In this document: one piece after another, positions 1-10,343 of the stretch | How the letters are laid out: every line of letters begins with the position of its first letter | Position numbering within the stretch: position 1 is the stretch's first letter | Notes under the pieces: model-generated | What the model was told of the DNA's origin: nothing | Seen by the model: the letters and a program-made list of their open reading frames with translations, nothing else | Databases searched by the model: none | Program-made: the position numbers and the translations under genes | Assembly: GCA_963932465.1 (NCBI GenBank) | Contig: OZ010794.1 | Coordinates: 446,540,502-446,604,501 of the forward strand | Length of the DNA: 64,000 nucleotides | Direction: 5' to 3' | DNA from: Maratus speciosus | Taxonomy: Eukaryota; Arthropoda; Arachnida; Araneae; Salticidae

Positions 1-193
1 GTTACAGGGACAGTCAAAAGTTTTTCATTAGATTACGGCCAATGGGAAAAAATTATTTCAAGTGGATTTTAATGAGGTTACAGCCTTCGAACAGAATGAA
101 ATTCATATGCACTATGAAGTGCACTAAAATATACATTCAGTACAATATGCAGTGCAAAACATATTTATAAAACTAGTTATAGTACGAACGCAC
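1..193 (+). repeat. 3' part of a Helentron-like repeat, cut by the window edge
   Basis: The sequence from the first base to about 193 matches 61214-61371 in the same orientation: the 'acagggacagtcaaaag' segment, the tract around 'gtacaatatg', and the end 'TACGAACGCAC', which is the subterminal inverted repeat of the element at 60626-61408. The 5' hairpin and microsatellite part lies outside the window. No coding capacity seen. Confidence 0.7.
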
Positions 194-438
194 ACTGTAA
201 AAACCTGTTGGCATAGTTTAGTATTCTAACAGGAACGTTTCGTATAACATCGGATATCTGGGAGATATTTTCAGTTTCTGAAACCATCATAAACATTTCC
301 GTATTTTTGGATTTAGTTTTCACGGTGGAATGAAAAATGAATCTGCTGGAATTATGCTCGAATCAGAAACCTCTTCGTTAGTATCGTGCAGCAAATGTCT
401 CGATAATTTCAGAAACGTTTCGCAAAAAATGTTTCAGT
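194..438. mobile_element. 245-bp MITE with 4-bp target duplication GCAC
   Basis: This block interrupts the preceding repeat: the undisturbed paralogue at 61361-61380 reads straight from 'gaacgcac' into 'ctcatttg', while here the two halves are separated. GCAC occurs on both sides (190-193 and 439-442). The ends ACTGTAAAAAC and the complement of GTTTCAGT form short imperfect terminal inverted repeats. A 4-bp duplication would suit a CMC/Chapaev-type transposase, but that is inference. No ORF inside. Confidence 0.6.
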
Positions 439-442
439 GCAC

Positions 443-1339
443 CTCATTTGCAACTTGTTTTGCAACAACTTGACATTATTCTAGTTGACACAAGTTCTAA
501 CTTGACACTATTTTAAACATACTGAAATTTATATATGTCACTGAGGTGTATTACACGGCACTTACTATAGAATACGGTGTACATAGGATTTATGGTTCAT
601 TTACAGGGACACACAAAAGAATTTGGCTGCAGCATACTGGATCATACACAGGGTTGCATAAAAAGATTCGGATATTTTTCAGATTAGTGATGGTAATAGA
701 AGAAATTGCGTTTTCGTATGCGTTATACGTTTTCCCAAGGATAGGCCTTCACCTTGTTTATTTAGACATCATACTTCACCTTAATAAACTCCAAAGTTTT
801 GTTATAGTGTTCTAAATGTGTTGGATAGTTTCATAATCTATACTGGACGCATGATTTTTCTTTTTTTTTTAACACTTTCCAACAAAGTTGAAAAGTGTTT
901 ATGCATTCGGTTTGTCTGCCGGTCTGTCCGTCTGTCCACGCTCTAACGCCCGTAAACATACTCGGATTTTCATGCGATTGATAAACCATATTTAGGGTCA
1001 CTTAACCATGTTTGATATTGCATATGAAGTATGTTGGATTAATAGTTCATTGACAGGGCCACCCAAAAGGGTTTTCAAATGTGTTATGTGTTTCCATATG
1101 GTTGAACTAGACATAATATTTTAACTTATTAAACTATGAAGTTTTGTTATATTATTCTGAAAGTGTAGGGAAGTGTTTCATAATCTATGCTTGACGCATG
1201 ATTTTTCTTTCTTGTTTTAATCTTAATTTTGCTCTGATTTTATGCATCTGTTTTATTCGTTCACTAGTAAATTTTATCTATTTTATTTTTATTTATGCAC
1301 TCCGCATAACTATAAATATGCATGTATTAATTATTTCAG
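443..1339. repeat. Dispersed repeat fragments with a hairpin plus GTCTGTCC module; no gene seen
   Basis: Segments at 545-690 and 1020-1080 share the 'gttcatttacagggacac' type motif with copies at about 37340 and 38010. The segment 665-850 is the paralogue of the site into which the Helitron at 41310 inserted. At 871-899 a 13-bp stem with one mismatch (AACACTTTCCAAC against GTTGAAAAGTGTT, loop AAA) is followed by short GTCTGTCC units at about 912-938, the arrangement seen in the Helentron-like elements elsewhere in the window. The small ORF at 546-815 lies wholly in this repeat and is not credible. Confidence 0.5.
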
Positions 1340-3355
1340 GGTATAGAAGTTCAGACACTTGATCTGGCAGTAGATTCTGAAGGCACAAGTTTTGTATCGG
1401 TCGATCAATTTCACAATATCTATAGGTGGGCAGTTCGATATCTTATGTGGAAAACAAAATCTCTGGTAATAAAATTTTTCATCTATACTTTTTTTAATTT
1501 CTGTATTTTAAAATACAAGGTGGCCATAATTAAAGTGACAGTACTCAGAGTGTTCTGTAGCGCGATCTAATTGAGAGAATGACGCCAAATTTTGTAAGAA
1601 GATTAAACAAGGCGGAAGACGAAGGATTCCGCGAAAAATAATTTAGTTCCGAAAGTCACCGCTAGGGGAATATGTGGCGCTGTGTAACAAAAAAGAGAAT
1701 ATTAAAAAATGCAGATACAACTAAAATCGTTAAATAAGCTAAATAAAAGGTAATTTTATTTCAGTATTGACTCTGCATTTTTTTAAACTCTCTTTTCTGT
1801 TACACAGCGCCACATATTCCCCTAGCGGTGACTTTCGGAACTAATTTTTTTTCGCGGAATCCTTCGTCCTCCGTCTTGTTTAATCTTCTTTAAAAATTTG
1901 GCGTCATTCTCTCAATTAGATCGCGCTACAGAACACTCTGAGTACTGTCACTTTAATTATGACCACCTTGTAGATATGAAAAATGGAATGCGCAGCACCT
2001 CTAAATATATCTACGGTTTCACCGTTATCAGAAGAGGGAATCTCACTCCATCATACCTCTCCCCTACTTAGCAATCACTCAGCAAGAGAACTTTCCATAT
2101 CACAGGCTTTTGTGGCATGTAAACGGTACTGTTTCAATAGTCAGATAGGATAATATTTTATTGACACAATTCTTTAAAAAAAATCTTAAAATATGATATA
2201 CTAATCAGTTAAAAGACTAGCCTGTCGAAGGCATCTCTGAGCTAAATCATAGAACTAGCGTTTCAGATTCTTCTATTTGGCGCTTGGTGCGAAAACTTTT
2301 ATTTGTTTTACTACGAGTATGTATCAATAAGTTTTTGCCCTCACATAGAAATAATTGAGTGAAATTTATGAAACTGCTACATTTTATGAGTCCTTTTCTA
2401 TATAGTCAGTGTGCACAGTAACACATTTTTGCAACCGGTATTTCAAAGAGAGGGGGAGGATGTATTCTAAAAGGCGCGATAGTAGACCCAAAAAGGGGCA
2501 TTTTTCTAACTTTTACCGACACATGTGACACATTGTTGGAAAGGCTTGTGACCACTTATTCATGCTATGCACCTCCCGAGCCCCTCCCCGCAAATATGCC
2601 CTCCGGGGGCACTTTTCTAAATTTTGCGGCCATCATTCATGTCCCCGGGGGCAAATTTGGGGGAATGGGATCGGAAGGCGCATAGCATGAACAAGTGGTC
2701 ACAGGCCTTTCCAACAATGTCACATGCGTGGGTCGGCAAAAGTTAGAAAAATGCCCACTTTGGGTGTGCTATTAAGCTGGAATACATCCTCCCTCCTCTC
2801 TTTGAAATACCGTTTGCAGAAATGTGTTACTGTACACGGAGACTATACAGAAAAGGACTCATACAATGTAGCAATTTCATAAATTTCACTCAATTATTTC
2901 TATGTGAGGGCAAACACTTATTGATACACCCTCGTATCTATTGCCAATGTAATAGTACTGTGTTATCCCAAAAATAACATTTTGTCTGAAAATAAGCCTT
3001 AGCGTCATATTTCAGGCTCCTCGTAAGAAGAATCCTACTCCAAAAATAAGGCCGTATAACTCTCTTAATATAGTGTATTTCTTAATGATAATATTTCTTA
3101 TTATCCTAGCTTTAGAAAAAACTTGGTATACTCCCAAAAAAATAGCGTTTATTCGAAGGTTTAAACTGCTGTCTTTTCTTTTCCTTTTTTTTCAGTTTTT
3201 GTAACTATAGTCGTGAAATAAGCAATTTCTGGAGTAGCCCGGGAGAGGATAACCTTACTCCTCCCAGGAGCATCGAAGTGTTCTCCCCGGAAGATGCAGA
3301 TTTCGGATTTTATGTCTATTGGACTGGAAGTGAAATTCGGTGCAATAGTTTTTGA
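1340..3355 (+). CDS. Last two exons of an unrecognised protein-coding gene (partial)
   Basis: Penultimate exon 1340-1425, terminal exon 3196-3355 ending in TGA at 3353-3355. The acceptor before 1340 is TTATTTCAG; the donor after 1425 is TATAG|GTGGGC; the second acceptor is a T-rich tract ending TTTCAG at 3195. Exon 1 read from its first base gives 28 codons plus AG; the T opening exon 2 completes AGT (Ser), and the frame then stays open for 52 codons to the stop. The spliced 81-residue C-terminus contains the stretches QTLDLAVDSEGTSFVSVDQF and IEVFSPEDADFGFYVYWTG. It is acidic with several aromatics and has no membrane segment or motif I recognise. A later donor at 1465/1466 keeps exon 1 open longer but breaks the frame with exon 2, so 1425 is preferred. 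Upstream exons are not found here. The intron carries two MITEs. Function unknown; being a gene at all rests on splice sites and frame. Confidence 0.55.
1516..1970. mobile_element. 455-bp palindromic MITE, TA target duplication (Tc1/mariner type)
   Basis: Arms of about 200 bp are inverted copies of each other: the left starts CAAGGTGGCCATAATTAAAG and the right ends with the complement, CTTTAATTATGACCACCTTG. TA lies on both sides (1514-1515, 1971-1972). The transcript would fold into one long hairpin. It lies in the intron of the gene at 1340-3355. No transposase ORF. Confidence 0.85.
2314..2934. mobile_element. 621-bp palindromic MITE, TA target duplication
   Basis: Left arm from CGAGTATGTATCAATAAG, right arm ending in the inverse, CTTATTGATACACCCTCG; TA at 2312-2313 and 2935-2936. 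The arms run inward for nearly 300 bp each and include a G-rich/C-rich central stem around 2570-2660. Second element in the same intron, unrelated in sequence to the one at 1516. Non-coding. Confidence 0.85.
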
Positions 3356-3398
3356 AAAAAAAATCGTTTTTATAAAAATATTTTTATGTGATAAAATA

Positions 3399-3533
3399 TC
3401 TATATAATAAAAGCCTAAGTCATGTGACTGTCATCAATAGTTCCGGGATACCCGCTTCACTTTTTATAAGCCAAGCGGCCAATTTAGTACTTTAATGTTA
3501 GCCAGGCACAGGTGATAAGTCGCCAAATATTGT
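3399..3533 (+). mobile_element. Helitron 5' terminus (non-autonomous, 3' end not located)
   Basis: Begins TCTATATAATAAAAGCC after a host A, then 'aagtcatgtgactgtcatca', the same 5' end seen at about 50926 (+) and inverted at 61445, 61686 and 52995. The conserved tract continues through 'gttagccaggcacaggtg' to about 3533. The AATAAA at 3406-3411 is the first canonical poly(A) signal after the stop at 3355, so the host gene may use a signal supplied by this element (inference). Confidence 0.6.
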
Positions 3534-3707
3534 ATAGATTATTATTATTATAGCATTTGGCTGCCATCAACCGTTTGCAACAGGATAAAACTGCATAAAA
3601 GTTACAATATTAGAAAGTATATAGATTATTATTATTATAGCATTTGGCTGCCATCAACCGTTTGCAACAGGATAAAACTGCATAAAAGTTACAATTTTAG
3701 AAAGATC
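3534..3707. repeat. Tandem duplication, 87-bp unit, two copies
   Basis: Unit starting 'atagattattattattat' at 3534 recurs at 3621 with nearly identical sequence through 'cataaaagttacaat', so the duplication is recent. Confidence 0.85.
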
Positions 3708-4200
3708 GTATTGAAAAAATTATAATGTTTGAGAGATTAGCTACATTCAAATATCTATTTATTCTTCAATTGAAATGAGATTGACAGTCCAATATCTGTT
3801 TCCACCAAAGTCAACACAAAAGATTCGTTCTTCATTGAGCGAAAAAAATATTAATTGATGGAGGTAATCATTCACACAGCAAGCTCTCCAACAATGAATT
3901 TTGTGCAAAAATAATTCACGCCTTTAAGCCAATCAAAGGTCAGAGTATCATTCTGTTAGGTAAACTGCTATACAATTCAAATTCTTTCACGCTATTTTCT
4001 TCAAAAACAAACCCAACTCATGTAATAATATTTAATGAATGACATTTCAAATCGCATAGTCAAATAATTTGTTATTTATGTAATATCCGTGCCAGGAGGA
4101 TAGATCATCGTAGATGATTGTTAATAGCCAATCATATTTATCTTTGTCAATATCGCATTCAAAACAGTGATTTAATATATTTTTATTAAATAAGAGCATT
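3708..4200. other. AT-rich intergenic stretch, nothing recognised
   Basis: No open frame, splice pattern or terminal motif of note on either strand. Confidence 0.4.
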
Positions 4201-4302
4201 AAAAATGGTAACTAATATTGAAGCAATCTAAAATTACACAAAACAATAATTAAAAATGCTAACTAATATTGAAGCAATCTAAAATTACACAAAACAATAA
4301 TT
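4201..4302. repeat. Tandem duplication, 51-bp unit, two copies
   Basis: Unit 4201-4251 starting AAAAATGGTAACTAATATTG is repeated at 4252-4302 with a single G/C difference near its start. Confidence 0.9.
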
Positions 4303-4317
4303 AAACACTTAACAAAA

Positions 4318-4646
4318 ATGAATGATCTTGACGTCACATTCACTTGAAGTCAGATTCGTTCACGTGTTTGTTACGTCATGAAGGGATTTTTAATTCGACA
4401 TTTATCTGTATTTTTAATGATTTTTTACAGATTTATTAGTTTTTCTCTAATTAAAACATCAATTACGTCATTAAACGGGGACGTCATGATATTAAAAGAG
4501 TACAAACATTCAAAAAATGTGATGATGCATTAGTACAATAGACCAGTTTCAACCATTTTAACTGAAGGTGTCCCTTTATTTTATTGGGCGTTTGGCGAAT
4601 AGTTTTGCGAGTTTTTTTTTTCCATAGGAAGTGATCGACGGGATAA
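4318..4646 (-). mobile_element. Degraded copy of the GGTACTACTTAG MITE family
   Basis: Shares in order 'gtcacattcacttga', 'cacgtgtttgttacgtcat', 'tttttaattcgacattt' and a terminal GATCGACGGGATAA with the intact copies at 16624-16858 and 49778-50072. The outer left terminus is lost. Non-coding. Confidence 0.5.
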
Positions 4647-5025
4647 TGGAGAACAACTCTAAAAAGGCATTATTAACAATATTGTCTTAATGTAAGTGTG
4701 GGTATTATTAAAGTCTTTTCACAAAAAAAAAATTCATTGACTAAATCCTATTAGCTAAAATACGCCATTTTGCTAGGAACTCAATTACGGAAGATTACTT
4801 AATATAGGTTTTAAAATCTTCTCATTAGTGAACGTATTGCAACTGATAAGCAAACGAACAAGAAGCATGAATGTCTAAGTGAACTAAGCCGTTTTCCGAA
4901 AAAAAAAAAAAACACAACTCAACTAAAAATATCGAAATCCTGCGATGATCGCGAAGTGTTCTTGAGTTCTCTATCAGAATCTCTCAATTTTGGCGAAGAA
5001 TTAAGCATATAAGTTAAATTATGAA
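4647..5025. other. AT-rich spacer, nothing recognised
   Basis: Contains a 13-A run near 4900 and no credible coding or structural element. Confidence 0.4.
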
Positions 5026-5339
5026 CAGGGGCGGACTGGCGTAGTTTGCCCCACCCCGCTAGACTTAGGCATTGGCTCACTTAGCAATAATCCCATTGTT
5101 ACAATGGCCCTTTGCTCTAACTCGGGGTGGGGAAGGGGGGCGAAGGTTAACTTGCTTAATTTTGATTTATTTTTTGAATATGTAAACTTTAAACAATTAA
5201 AAGGTATACATATAATAAATGAAAACGTTTTAAATTTCTTATGCATAAGAAATCTGTTCAGATATTTGTATTCTTTGTATTAAAAAAAATTGTTTAGTCC
5301 AATTATGGATCAATTGCGCTGTCAGCATATGCCAAAGAC

Positions 5340-5508
5340 ATTGTTTGAATAATGATGGCTACTTGTAAAGGGGCTCCAAAAGCGAATCGATCACAGCTTA
5401 TCCTAACCTATGCACATTGACAACACTTAGGAACATCCATCCTTCACCCGAAATTTGAATCCAGGACCCTTTGCATGGAAGGCTAACATGCTAACCACTA
5501 TGCTGTCA
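5340..5508 (-). mobile_element. tRNA-Gly-like SINE
   Basis: Read on the minus strand, the head shows an A-box-like TAGTGGTTAGCATGTTAGCC, an anticodon-arm-like CCTTCCATGCAAAGG and a B-box-like GGTCCTGGATTCAAAT at 5451-5467, as in tRNA-Gly(TCC). The body continues through 'gtgttgtcaatgtgcatagg' to about 5340. The acceptor stem does not pair, so this is a SINE and not a tRNA gene. It lies within the hAT element at 5026-8663; the tail and its duplication are not clear. Confidence 0.65.
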
Positions 5509-6316
5509 ATAAAACCTTAGACTTGTCTGTACACTACATCGTAAATTTTATACTAGAAAGTGTCAGCATTGACCAGAAAGAGTTAGTTCTATTAAAATTG
5601 ACACGCATACATTGATTAATTTGTCATTTTAAATATCATTGTATTCATTTATACATTTTATTTTGTTATTTGAAATTATCAACATATATACATTTTGTAC
5701 ATTGATTAATGTTTATTTAAAATATCAATAAAGTATCTGGAAATTGAATCAATTTATTTATACCTCACTACTAACTAATTAGAATGTCAGAGTCAGATAT
5801 CTGGACGCTTCTTTTGAATTTGAGGAAACTCTCTCTATTATATTATAACAATCATAATCAAAAGATCATTCAACACTGAATCAAATAAAATCTTCTAACG
5901 GTTCTTGTCCTAGAGATAAACACAAGCAGTTCTTTATAATTTTAAGCGTTGAAAACACTTATTCATAAGACACTTGAGTGCATGATAAAATTAATATGTA
6001 TTTATAAACTATGTACAATGGATAAATACGATCATAGGCATTCAACTTGCACAATAATTCTAATGCACAAGCTAAGAATTTTTTACATTTTTTATTAACT
6101 TTACAGCGATTTTCATCATCTTTAAGGAGTTCTTCTGAATTGCTCGTTTCTTTTCTGTACACTGCTGAAAATTTGCTACATCGAGATTGTTGCTACAATA
6201 GTGACTGATTATAATCAGCATAGTGCAGGGAAAATTGCAGCAACTCTTTTCAGACGAAGTTTTGGTCGGGAGGGTCTTACTTTTAGAGGTTTATGCCACT
6301 TGTTTGTGGATTGCAG

Positions 6317-7704
6317 TTAAATTCCCCTATCGGCAGGGCTGTAATCTAAAACCTTTTTGTAGGCTAGCCTGTTCGGTTGAACCTGACACAGTCTTTTTTT
6401 TACTTTCGCCAAGTCAAACAGAGTACTAAGAGCTTCTTCAGCAAATTCATTTAAAAATTTAATCTCACTGAAGCGGCAAGGATCGAACCAGGAAATGTCT
6501 TTCATGAGCAAGTCATTTCCAGTAAATCGCGTTCTCAACTGCTGAATATCTTTGTCTAAGATGATATTATAAACATTTACCTTAAATATTTCTGATGGTG
6601 ATCTGATAATACTTCTTGCCTCATTGTGATAATGTTCACCACATAGACGTTTCGATATAGATATTCTCTTTTCCAGTGGGAAACTCAATTTCAATGGTTA
6701 CTCCTTTTCTATTAGTTGTTTCTCAAGGTTCTGGAGATCTATTTTGTGTAGCAGATTGGTTTTCAGGGTTTGGATTTTGTTAGTAGCAGTTACGTAGCCA
6801 GGCCGCTTATCTGCAGATACTTCGATGTGGACGTAAATACATTGGATAGGTTGCTTAAAATGGTTGATATTAATATATACTAAAACTCGCAGCAATTATC
6901 AATTAGTGACATGTGATGGGAAATTGTCATTTCGGCGATACCTTGTAGTCACTTAAGCAATGTTGAAAATTTATGTTGATCTTTAAAAGGTTTTTAAGAC
7001 TTCTCAAACATGCTATTAAGTAGTCGATCCTTACTCCACCACCTAGTAGCGTTTTCTTTTTGTAATCGGCGAAGAAGTTTATTTCCACCTACAGGCTGAT
7101 TATTCACTGAAGTCCATACTTTCATTCGCTTATATCCTCTGAGCTAAACACGGTTGTAGCTTACATTGAGTCCAAGAAGTCCGTTGTCAATTAGCAACAT
7201 TCTTTTGCATCTTTTAGGACGAAATTTAGCATATCACTGCACATGCTGTATATTTGGATTGTCCTTTTTAGGTTGTGACAGCAAACCTTTATATCTCCCA
7301 CTCATATTTGCTGTGCCATTGAAAGAAGTGCCAATTATTTGCGAAGAAAGGAGTTTAAACTTTTTAAGTTCTTCTTTTACTTTGGGATAGAGAGTTTCCC
7401 CTGTTGTTTTGGGAGCATCAACCAATTTTTAAAGCTAACCTTCCCTTTACCATGCTGCGTGAATTCAACGAATACAACTTGCCAACTGAGTCGTTACCGA
7501 TATATCTTGTGTGAAATCTACTTCAATATTGAATGAAACTGACTGTTTTACTTCATAGGCAATGTTTATTTGGATCTGAATGGAGAGATGAGCAGTTAAC
7601 TTACTTATAAATGACTTGGACAGGAATGAAATCAACGAACTTCTTCCATGCGAATTAGGATTTTCATTTTGTTCTTCTATCTGCTCTATTCTAGTCTTCT
7701 TCAT
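6317..7704 (-). pseudogene. hAT transposase remnant, ZMYM1/DUF4371-like class
   Basis: Three collinear minus-strand fragments. 7704-7465 contains EVDFTQDISVT, resembling the first catalytic Asp region of this class. 7425-7234 contains GTSFNGTANMSGRYKGLL, resembling the conserved Asp-Gly-Ala-Ser-Asn-Met-Ser-Gly block. 6694-6317 contains DIQQLRTRFTG and resembles the segment before the C-terminal dimerisation region. Frames change between fragments and stops interrupt each, so no active enzyme is encoded. Working members of the family cut and paste DNA bounded by the terminal repeats seen at 5026 and 8663. The small ORF at 7860-8042 could be a further N-terminal scrap but I cannot place it. The hAT assignment is supported independently by the 8-bp duplication. 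Confidence 0.6.
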
Positions 7705-8671
7705 ACTCTCTGAAGATCTTCTTTCTTGGCTTCTCTTGATAGCCTTGCTAAACCACGATAACCGTGCAAAATTTCAATATATTTACATAGCAGCGTTACC
7801 AATTCTAAAAAATTGCAGTGCTTAACGTCACAATTATTCAAATCTACCGGGGACTCCTCTCATTTTTCTCTATAAGCTAGTCCTTGCTTTCCAAGATCAT
7901 TAATCTGTAGATCATCCCTATATATGTAAGCTAATCCTTGTCTACCTTTTGTTACTACGCAAATGTCCGCAGGCAAACCATCCCATTGAACAACTTCCCA
8001 CCTTTCACTTACTATATTCCTCATCCGCAAGAAAAGTGACACATATTGGCAAAAGTAAATTTCACAGGAGAGGCAAAAGAAAATTTACATGATTTTACTG
8101 TAAAAAGAAATTACAGCACTTAGCTCTGCATGCAGGAGTAAAAGTGTAAAAGCCTTAAGAATAAAGACATAAATGAAGTTTGGAAGTTTGAATAATATTA
8201 CCTGCCCACACAACCCACCGCCCCTTATGTGGTCACGAATGGACATAGAGCGTAATAAAGCGATTTTCCGTATAACTACACTTATGAAACTTTTTCTGTA
8301 TCAAGACGCACCTATGACAGATCCATCTGTGGAATAAAACGCAAAATGAATTTTTGCACGATGTGTCACTTTTCTTGCGGTTGAGCGAGATGTGCTTTTT
8401 ACTTTATCCACTATCTTTCGGTTTCTATACAAAATGAGTAATTTGAACAGGATCTTCCAAAGATTTCAGATGGGAGAGAGAAAAGAGAAATCAGACTAAC
8501 CTGATCAAAGTAAAAAAAAACACGCTTCACGAAAAAGGAAAAATGAGTGTTTAGTTTTATTGAAAAGAAACAAAACTCAAACAATTTATTATTTTTTGGC
8601 CCATTACACCCGTTTGGCCCACCCCGCGATCGCGGGGTAGCGGGGTGGGTCAGTCCGCCCCTGATTATGAA

Positions 8672-8934
8672 CAAAACTAACATGTTGCAATGCATAGCAT
8701 ACATTTAAGGGAGACCAAATTGGTCGCCAGAGGCGGCTAGTCAGTATTTATAATGTGATAATTGGTGAACGGTACTTTTTGATAGGCAGCCACATCTGGA
8801 ACTAGTCGTTGGGGGCCACCGTAATACTTACCCATCATGGATATAGATAATATAAAATGTGAAAATAAAACATGTGATATTTGCTAAGCATTGTATCATG
8901 TTACTTTTATTCATAATTTAATTTATTTGGACTT
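8672..8934. repeat. Fragments of a dispersed repeat ('catacatttaaggga' family)
   Basis: The tract 'gcatacatttaagggagacc' and following bases recur near 52300, and inverted near 53000 and 57010, next to 'ttacttttattcataattta'. No coding potential. Confidence 0.45.
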
Positions 8935-9217
8935 ACTTAAATATAATTAATATAACCCCTTAAGCTAATATTACTTTTTGTTGCATTAAAATATCTCAAT
9001 TTGTTAATTTTCTGTAAGCAAGTAAACGCTATTGATTTACAATGGAAGTCTATGGGAATTTAGCGAAATATTAGAGATACCGGCAATTTGGTGTCACTTT
9101 TGGCGGCTCATTTTGGCGATATACCGCCAAGTTGGCGATAAACTTGGCGGTATTTGGCGACAGAACAGGCTCCCCCTATAGTAAACCCCCTTATAGGTAT
9201 GGAGAGGTATTAAATGC
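8935..9217 (+). repeat. Truncated copy A of the GGCGA-rich repeat
   Basis: Matches the part of copy C at 47795-48085 and the inverse of copy B: 'ctaatattactttttgttgc', then a run of short complementary words (GTTGGCGA, TTTGGCGAC) and 'ggtatggagaggtatta'. It is cut at about 9217 where the MITE fragment starts, so it lacks the TATA-bearing end found upstream of the two intronless genes. Confidence 0.7.
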
Positions 9218-9302
9218 TTGACATTTACGATAAGCCATTATTGGCATTTAATCTTATAGTTTGGCGATAGATTTTTGGTCGGCGGGATAATCGAGTAGTA
9301 CC
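9218..9302 (+). mobile_element. 3' fragment of the GGTACTACTTAG MITE family
   Basis: 'gacatttacgataagccatt' through 'ttggtcggcgggataa' to the terminus GAGTAGTACC matches the right ends of the copies at 16624 and 49778. The left half is missing. Confidence 0.65.
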
Positions 9303-9573
9303 GAATTGCGTAAAAGAAACATCCTTATAACCAGGGCTGCGGAGTCGGAGTCGGAGTCGATGTGATTTTTCGGTGAAAAGAGTCGGAGTCGCTAAAAATA
9401 TGCCGACTCCGACTCCAAACTTTTTGTTGAACAGTTTGAAGTGAAATAAAAAATAAAACCAAATAAGCTTAGTTTTAAATTTATGAACTGAATTATTATT
9501 TTATTTTTTAACTCTATACATTAATAATTATTTAGTTATTTTTCATTTTATTGACATGTTAATGAGACAATAC

Positions 9574-10175
9574 GATTGGCCGACAGGACGATTAGCCGAC
9601 AACACTATTAGCCGACAGGACATTTAACCAACAGGAGGATTAGCCGACACTTAGGTTAAGTTAGGTCACAGATTACGTTTAGGTAACAATTAGGTTACGT
9701 TTAGGTTACAGTTACGTTACAATTAGGTTATGGTTATGTTACGGTTAGATTACGGATAGGTTACGGTTAGATTACGAATAGGTTACAGCTAGATTACGGT
9801 TAGATTATAATAAGGTAACGGCGAGAGCTAGTTAACCGCCAGGTTACAGTTAGGTTACGGTTAGGTTACACTTAGGTTATGGTTACATCACAGTTAGGAT
9901 ACGGTTACGTTATAATTAGGTTAAGCTTAGGTTACCGTCATGTTACGTTTATTTTACAGGTAGGTCACGGTTAGGCTACGAATAGGTTACAGTTAAGTTA
10001 CGGTTAGGTTAGGGTAGCTTATAATTAGGTTACCATTACGTTTAGGTTATAATTAGGCTCAATTATCCGACAGAACATTTCGCCGGCAGGTCAAACAGAC
10101 GACACGATCTTTAGCCGACAAGTCAAACAGACGACACGATCTTTAGCCGACACATACATTTTGCCGAAAGAATTT
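9574..10175. repeat. Degenerate TTAGGTTACGG minisatellite with 'ttagccgaca' borders
   Basis: From about 9650 to 10055 the sequence is an imperfect array of TTAGGTTACGG-type 10-12-mers (AGGTTACGGTTAGATTACG, AGGTTACAGTTAGGTT and similar). It is bracketed on both sides by several 'attagccgacagga'-like words (9583-9645 and 10070-10160, the latter including a 36-bp direct repeat around 'aaacagacgacacgatcttt'). Confidence 0.8.
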
Positions 10176-10343
10176 AGAAGACACGGTGATATGGGTCGGT
10201 GATATACAAACAATGTCAACTTCAATAACTCGGCAAATACTAAGGCAAAAGGTCGGATGTGATTTTTTTGCCTACATCAGTCATTAAATTGATTCATTTA
10301 AAAAAACGAAAAAAATTTTTAATGTGGCGTCTAATATATTTTT

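Larger units (their letters stand above)
5026..8663 (-). mobile_element. 3.6-kb hAT transposon with 8-bp target duplication and decayed transposase
   Basis: Ends CAGGGGCGGACTGGC and GTCAGTCCGCCCCTG are terminal inverted repeats of hAT type, and the octamer ATTATGAA flanks the element exactly (5018-5025 and 8664-8671). The minus strand carries scattered transposase fragments at 6317-7704, and a tRNA-derived SINE sits inside near 5340-5508. The interval 5510-6316 holds no recognised feature, and the strongly G+C-rich palindrome near 8619-8650 forms part of the right end. Clean ends and octamer with broken coding sequence indicate an old insertion. Confidence 0.88.

Noticed and set aside
1426..1465. 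Donor at 1465/1466 for the exon starting at 1340
   Set aside because: It splices in frame to an immediate stop in the next exon, whereas the donor at 1425/1426 keeps an open frame.
5451..5508. Functional tRNA-Gly gene
   Set aside because: A and B boxes are present but the acceptor stem does not pair and the sequence continues as a SINE body.
9650..10055. Possible telomere or internal telomeric array
   Set aside because: Units are not TTAGG in tandem; the array lies inside a hAT-bounded element.
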